8,132 nt of DNA. Source: Rhodobacter sp. (GTDB lineage Bacteria; Pseudomonadota; Alphaproteobacteria; Rhodobacterales; Rhodobacteraceae). The position numbers and the translations under genes are program-made. The stretch is from contig PNNE01000355.1 of NCBI GenBank assembly GCA_013824055.1, positions 1 through 8,132 of the forward strand, written 5' to 3'. The number at the start of each line of letters is the position of its first letter. The first letter of the stretch is position 1. Under the pieces are notes generated by a model. That model was given only the letters and a program-made list of their open reading frames with translations, was not told the DNA's origin and did not search any database. This document shows, in pieces, positions 4,654-8,132 of this stretch.

Positions 4654-5592
4654 ATGATTCTCAGCTGTGGCGAAGCGCTGATCGACATGCTGCCCAGAAC
4701 CTCCACCGCGGGAGAGCCCTGCTTTGCGCCCTATGCGGGCGGGGCGGTGTTCAACACTGCCATCGCCTTGGGCCGCCTTGGCGCCCCTTCGGCTTTCTTT
4801 TCGGGCGTTTCCAACGATATGCTTGGCGAGATCCTGGCCGATACGCTGGTCGCCTCGAAGGTTGACATCCGCTATCTGGCGCGGTCGGACCGGCCGACGA
4901 CGGTGGCCTTCGTCAAGCTGGTGAACGGGCAGGCGACCTATGCCTTCTATGACGAGGCGACGGCGGGCCGAATGCTGTCCAGCGACCAGCTGCCCAGTCT
5001 GCCGGACAGCATTTCAACGCTGTTCCTGGGTGGCATCAGCCTGGTGAATGACCCCGCCGCCAGCACCTACGAGGCGCTGCAGGCCCGGGACTCCGCCACC
5101 CGCGTCACCATGATCGACCCGAACATCCGTCCCGGTTTCATCGCCGGGAAAGAGGCCGAATACCGCGCCCGGATCGAGCGGATGATCACCCGCGCGGACA
5201 TCGTCAAGCTGTCGGACGAGGACCTGCACTGGCTGGAAGGGCAGGGCGATCTGACCACGCTGGCCCGGCGAATCCTGGACCGCCGAATCCTCGACCGGGG
5301 GCCGAAGGTCGTCTTCATCACCGAAGGGGCAGACGGGGCGCGGGCGGTGACGGCCACTCAGCAGATCTCCGTCGCGGCGCAAAGGGTTGAGGTCGTCGAT
5401 ACCGTGGGTGCTGGGGACACGTTCAACGCCGGGGTCCTGGCGGCGCTGCATCAGGCAGGGGCACTGACCAAGGCCGGGATCGCCGACATTCCCGATGCGA
5501 CCCTGACGGCAGCCCTGTCGCTTGGCACCCGCGCGGCGGCGGTCACTGTCTCGCGCGCCGGGGCCAATCCGCCCTGGGCCGCCGAGTTGTGA
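4654..5592 (+). CDS. PfkB-family carbohydrate kinase, probably fructokinase
   Basis: This is an ATP-dependent sugar kinase of the ribokinase/PfkB superfamily, 312 residues, acting in the cytoplasm. The N-terminal GGAVFNTAIALGRLG (29-43) is the first PfkB signature and helps bind the sugar. DPNIRP (155-160), KLSDED (185-190) and TEGADGA (223-229) are typical of fructokinase-like members. DTVGAGDTFNAG (249-260) is the second signature, with catalytic base Asp255 and the anion hole. The start at 4654 has a strong SD (AAAGGGGGG, 4639-4647). Fructose is the likeliest substrate from overall resemblance, but 2-keto-3-deoxygluconate or another sugar cannot be excluded. An in-frame 15-base duplication gives RRILD twice (205-214). 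The stop overlaps the dtd start by four bases. A LacI-like operator precedes the gene. Confidence 0.92.
   Translation: MILSCGEALIDMLPRTSTAGEPCFAPYAGGAVFNTAIALGRLGAPSAFFSGVSNDMLGEILADTLVASKVDIRYLARSDRPTTVAFVKLVNGQATYAFYDEATAGRMLSSDQLPSLPDSISTLFLGGISLVNDPAASTYEALQARDSATRVTMIDPNIRPGFIAGKEAEYRARIERMITRADIVKLSDEDLHWLEGQGDLTTLARRILDRRILDRGPKVVFITEGADGARAVTATQQISVAAQRVEVVDTVGAGDTFNAGVLAALHQAGALTKAGIADIPDATLTAALSLGTRAAAVTVSRAGANPPWAAEL
5266..5295 (+). repeat. In-frame 15-bp tandem duplication inside the kinase gene
   Basis: Two adjacent 15-base units (5266-5280 and 5281-5295) differ at only two positions and encode RRILD-RRILD. They keep the frame and fall in the helix-turn region before the nucleotide-binding strand (KVVFITEG). 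Confidence 0.8.
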
Positions 5593-6032
5593 GAGCGGTC
5601 CTGCAGCGGGTTGCCGAGGCTCGGGTCCAGGTCGATGGGCAGATCGTCGGCACGACCGGACGGGGCTTTCTGATCCTGGTCTGCGCGATGGGCGGCGACA
5701 GCGAGGTGCAGGCCGAAAAGCTGGCCGCCAAGGTCGCCAAGCTGCGGGTCTTCAAGGACGAGCAGGGCAAGATGAACCTGTCCATCCGTGACATTGGCGG
5801 CTCGGCCCTTGTGGTCAGCCAGTTCACCCTGGCGGCCGACCTGCGCGGCAACCGACCGGGCTTTTCCACCGCCGCACCGCCGGCCGAGGGCGAACGTCTG
5901 TACCTCCACTTCAGCCAGGCGCTTGAACGGGAGGGCGTTCCCGTCGCGACGGGTCGGTTCGGTACGGATATGGCGGTCAGCCTGGTGAACGACGGGCCGG
6001 TGACCATCTGGATGGACACCGACCAGTTGTAG
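5589..6032 (+). CDS. dtd: D-aminoacyl-tRNA deacylase
   Basis: DTD hydrolyses D-amino acids (and glycine mischarged on tRNA-Ala) from tRNA, protecting translation from wrong-handed residues. The 147-residue length is normal for the family. Both hallmark motifs are present: SQFTL (77-81) and the NxGPVT motif in NDGPVTIW (134-141), which together form the active site of the homodimer, with the Gly-cisPro element that rejects L-amino acids. The start is a GTG at 5589 overlapping the kinase TGA (GTGA), so translation is probably coupled to the kinase. No independent promoter or separate SD is obvious. The N-terminus MRAVLQRVAEARV is typical of the family, supporting this GTG. A 14-base tandem repeat straddles its stop codon. 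Confidence 0.97.
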   Translation: MRAVLQRVAEARVQVDGQIVGTTGRGFLILVCAMGGDSEVQAEKLAAKVAKLRVFKDEQGKMNLSIRDIGGSALVVSQFTLAADLRGNRPGFSTAAPPAEGERLYLHFSQALEREGVPVATGRFGTDMAVSLVNDGPVTIWMDTDQL

Positions 6033-6050
6033 CCGGCCAGTTGTAGCCGG
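6023..6050 (+). repeat. Perfect 14-bp tandem duplication across the dtd stop codon
   Basis: CCAGTTGTAGCCGG occurs twice in direct succession (6023-6036 and 6037-6050) with no mismatch. The first copy contains the end of dtd and its TAG; the second is non-coding. The identity of the copies suggests a recent slippage event. Confidence 0.9.
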
Positions 6051-6267
6051 GTTGAACGGATGGCTCGGGGTCGGGTCGGAGAACACCTTCCCCGCACACT
6101 TGCACCCCTGCGCCGCCGACCGAGACAGCGACCACTGCCGCCGCAAGACCCGACCCAATGCCCGGACCCCTTGCAGCGAGCCCTTCGTGCCTGCCTGCGC
6201 GCCGCCACAGGAGCGAGGCACAGGAGACTTGCGATCAGTCAGGCGACAGATCGTGCTCTGGCGCGGC
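6033..6267. other. Spacer between convergent dtd and acyl-CoA synthetase genes
   Basis: This 235-base region has no gene I can support. The minus strand has no ATG here, and plus-strand frames run on into the antisense of the synthetase gene. It contains the second tandem copy from the dtd end, a long-range inverted repeat at 6062-6182, and a direct repeat CACAGGAG (6206-6213 and 6219-6226). Neither strand shows a classic T-tailed terminator for the two converging genes. Confidence 0.6.
6062..6182. repeat. Long-range inverted repeat; possible structured RNA or terminator
   Basis: GGCTCGGGGTCGGGTC (6062-6077) is complementary over all 16 bases to two downstream segments. GACCCGACCC (6147-6156) pairs with its last ten bases, and CGAGCC (6177-6182) pairs with its first six, leaving a 20-base bulge. 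The helix would close a stem around a 69-base loop region. The minus-strand version of the loop is G-rich and could fold further. I do not recognise it as SRP RNA, 6S RNA, tmRNA or RNase P RNA. Confidence 0.4.
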
Positions 6268-8132
6268 TCAGGCGGCCCAGTCCCAGGGGGTCGCGAACCG
6301 GCCCAGCACCGCCTGCACGGCCGCATCCTCGACCGGCGCGGCCTTCTGCAACTGTGCGACCAGGCCGCGCTTCCTGTCCTCGACCACGGCGGCCACCCGG
6401 ACCGGGAGCCCCGCCTCGGCCAGGGCCGCGTCGAAGATCCGGGTGATCGCCATCCGGCGCAGGTCGGGCTTGAAGACCTTGCCCACGGCGGTCTTCGGCA
6501 ATTCCGGCAGGATTTCCAGATGCTTGGGGATCGCCGCGCGTTCGTGGATATGGGCGGTGGCATAGGCCATCAGGTCGTCTGCGGTGGCCGACGATCCCTT
6601 GACCAGCTCGACATAGGCGCAGGGGAGTTCACCGGAATGGGCGTCGGGCTGGCCGATCGCGCCGACAAACCCGACCGCTTCGTGGCCCATCAAGGCCTCT
6701 TCGATGATCGCCGGGTCGATGTTGTGGCCGCCGCGGATGATCAGGTCCTTGGCCCGCCCGGTGATGTAGAGATAGCTGTCGGCGTCGATCCGGCCCAGGT
6801 CCCCCGTGCGCAGGAAGCGGCCCTCGGCGAAAAGCTCGCGGTTCTTGTCCGCCTGGATATAGGTCGAGCCTTCAAAGACACCGGGGCTCGAGATGCAGAT
6901 CTCGCCCACCTCGTCGACGGCACATTCGCGGAACTCGGTGGCGCCCTGACTGGTCAGGATGCGGACGTGGGTATAGGGGAACACCAGGCCCACCGAGCCG
7001 ATCTTCTTGACCCCCTCGGGCGGGTTGATCGAGACAAGGCAGGTCGCCTCGGTCAGGCCGTAGCCTTCGATGATCTCGATCCCGGTTTCCTTCTTGAAGC
7101 GGTTGTACAGCTCGACCGGCAGCGCCGACGATCCCGAAAAGGCACTGCGCAGGCTGGAGATGTCGGCATTGACCGGGCGCTGCATCAAGGCCGCCAGCGC
7201 GGTCGGAACGGTGATCATGTAGGTCACCTTGTAGCGTTCGATCAGCTTCCAGAAGTTGTCGAACACCCCCTCGCCGCGATATCCCTGCGGCGTCGGAAAG
7301 ACGACATGCGCGCCCGAGCCGATCATCGACATCAGGATCGGGTAGCAGGCGAAGACGTGGAAAAGCGGCAGCGGGCACATCACCACGTCAGTCGGCTTGA
7401 ACAGCAGCGAGGCACCCAGCCAGCCGTTGTACACCATTCCGCTGACCTTGTGCTGCGCGACCTTGGGCATGCCCGTGGTTCCGCCGGTATGGAAATAGGC
7501 GGCGACGCGGTCTTCCAGCGTGTCGGTGAAGGTCAGCTTGTCGGCGGGCATCCGCGCAAGCTCGACACCGAAATCCAGGATCCTGGCGGTGTGCTGGGGC
7601 GGGTTCTTCGGCCGGACCCAGGGCACGATGACCTTCTTCAGGCCGGACAGATAGGGGACGAGGTCGACCTCCAGCACCGTCTTGACGTTCGGCGCGAACT
7701 GCACCGCCTCGGAGACCTTCTGCGGCAGGTCGGTCTTGGGAAAGGCCTTCAGGGTGACGACAACCTTGGCGTTGGTCTCGCGCAGGATGGCGCTGATCTT
7801 TTCCGGCTCCATCAGCGGGTTGATCGGGTTGACGATGCCCGCCACCGCGCCGCCCAGAAGGGTGACCGCCGTCTCCAGCGCGTTCGGCAGGATGAAGGCG
7901 ACCACGTCCTTTTCGCCGACGCCCAGGCTGCGGAACAGGTTGGCGGCCTGCGTGACCTTGGCGTGCAACTCGGCCCAGGTGAGGGTCAGCTTCTTCGTCT
8001 CTGGCCCCGACAGCAGCTGGTAGCTGATCGCCGGCCGGGCGCCGTGGGCGGTCCTGGCGCGGCTGAGGTATTCATACATCGACCGCGCCTGACCACGGTC
8101 GGCCCAGGGCATTTCAGCTTCAATGGCCTTCG
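6268..8132 (-). CDS. AMP-forming acyl-CoA synthetase, N-terminus cut by window edge
   Basis: This ligase activates a carboxylic acid, probably a fatty acid, with ATP to an acyl-adenylate and then to acyl-CoA, in the cytoplasm or at the inner membrane. Counting from the Met encoded at 8110-8112, 614 residues are visible. The P-loop-like AMP-binding motif TGGTTGMPK is at 209-217, GYGLTEA at 350-356, LRTGDLGRID at 434-443 and GRAKDLIIRGG at 452-462. The C-terminal lid PKTAVGKVFKPDLRR carries the likely catalytic Lys545. All key residues are present. The frame stays open upstream of that Met to the window edge (AIEAE then MPWADR). From memory this fits the start region of related proteins, so the true start is probably outside the window and 8112 is internal. 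Substrate chain length cannot be told. It converges with dtd. Confidence 0.93.
   Translation of the reverse strand, partial: KAIEAEMPWADRGQARSMYEYLSRARTAHGARPAISYQLLSGPETKKLTLTWAELHAKVTQAANLFRSLGVGEKDVVAFILPNALETAVTLLGGAVAGIVNPINPLMEPEKISAILRETNAKVVVTLKAFPKTDLPQKVSEAVQFAPNVKTVLEVDLVPYLSGLKKVIVPWVRPKNPPQHTARILDFGVELARMPADKLTFTDTLEDRVAAYFHTGGTTGMPKVAQHKVSGMVYNGWLGASLLFKPTDVVMCPLPLFHVFACYPILMSMIGSGAHVVFPTPQGYRGEGVFDNFWKLIERYKVTYMITVPTALAALMQRPVNADISSLRSAFSGSSALPVELYNRFKKETGIEIIEGYGLTEATCLVSINPPEGVKKIGSVGLVFPYTHVRILTSQGATEFRECAVDEVGEICISSPGVFEGSTYIQADKNRELFAEGRFLRTGDLGRIDADSYLYITGRAKDLIIRGGHNIDPAIIEEALMGHEAVGFVGAIGQPDAHSGELPCAYVELVKGSSATADDLMAYATAHIHERAAIPKHLEILPELPKTAVGKVFKPDLRRMAITRIFDAALAEAGLPVRVAAVVEDRKRGLVAQLQKAAPVEDAAVQAVLGRFATPWDWAA

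Noticed and set aside
6062..6182. SRP (4.5S) RNA gene
   Set aside because: The conserved GGAAGG-containing SRP core is not found in the proper context on either strand, despite a GGGGAAGG stretch.
6060..6446. Plus-strand open frame after dtd (128 residues)
   Set aside because: Arg/Pro-rich, most of it antisense to the synthetase C-terminus, no SD and no recognisable domain.
5451..6563. Minus-strand open frame (370 residues) spanning dtd and the synthetase 3' end
   Set aside because: It is a frame shadow of the acyl-CoA synthetase joined to antisense of dtd and the kinase; Arg/Ser/Pro-rich with no motif.

Overview
The window is GC-rich, with high GC at third codon positions, and reads as an ordinary stretch of alphaproteobacterial chromosome. 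The gene set and the character of the proteins suggest a member of Rhodobacteraceae (Rhodobacter/Paracoccus-like). This placement comes from remembered family resemblance, not from a search. I see no rRNA, tRNA, insertion sequence, phage gene, CRISPR array or recognisable defence system, and I do not think a large undescribed system is present. The unexplained material is in the intergenic regions: inverted repeats, operator-like sites and small lipoprotein genes.

Layout from left to right. (1) Positions 13-321 (-) encode a small exported cysteine-containing protein of a Rhodobacteraceae family whose role is unknown to me. A GC-rich spacer follows (322-711) with a promoter candidate for that gene, several inverted repeats and a doubtful reading frame. 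(2) lepA (712-2511, +) encodes the ribosomal back-translocase EF4. A dense set of hairpins lies just downstream of it. (3) A cluster of very small envelope lipoproteins follows: a glycine-zipper lipoprotein (2645-2845, -), an entericidin-type 44-residue lipoprotein (2977-3111, -) and, divergent from these, a 97-residue lipoprotein (3286-3579, +) with a CtrA-like site in front. (4) purC (3629-4594, +) encodes a long-form SAICAR synthase of purine synthesis. (5) A two-gene unit follows: a PfkB-family sugar kinase, probably a fructokinase (4654-5592, +), and dtd (5589-6032, +), the D-aminoacyl-tRNA deacylase. They overlap by four bases (GTGA), and a LacI-type operator-like palindrome precedes the kinase. 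(6) A 235-base spacer with a notable long-range inverted repeat separates dtd from a convergent AMP-forming acyl-CoA synthetase (6268-8132, -). The start of that gene lies beyond the right edge of the window.

The large genes are mostly independent housekeeping functions: translation fidelity and quality control (LepA, Dtd), purine synthesis (PurC), sugar phosphorylation (PfkB) and fatty-acid activation (acyl-CoA synthetase). Only the kinase and dtd look cotranscribed and coupled. The small lipoproteins look like envelope or stress accessory proteins.
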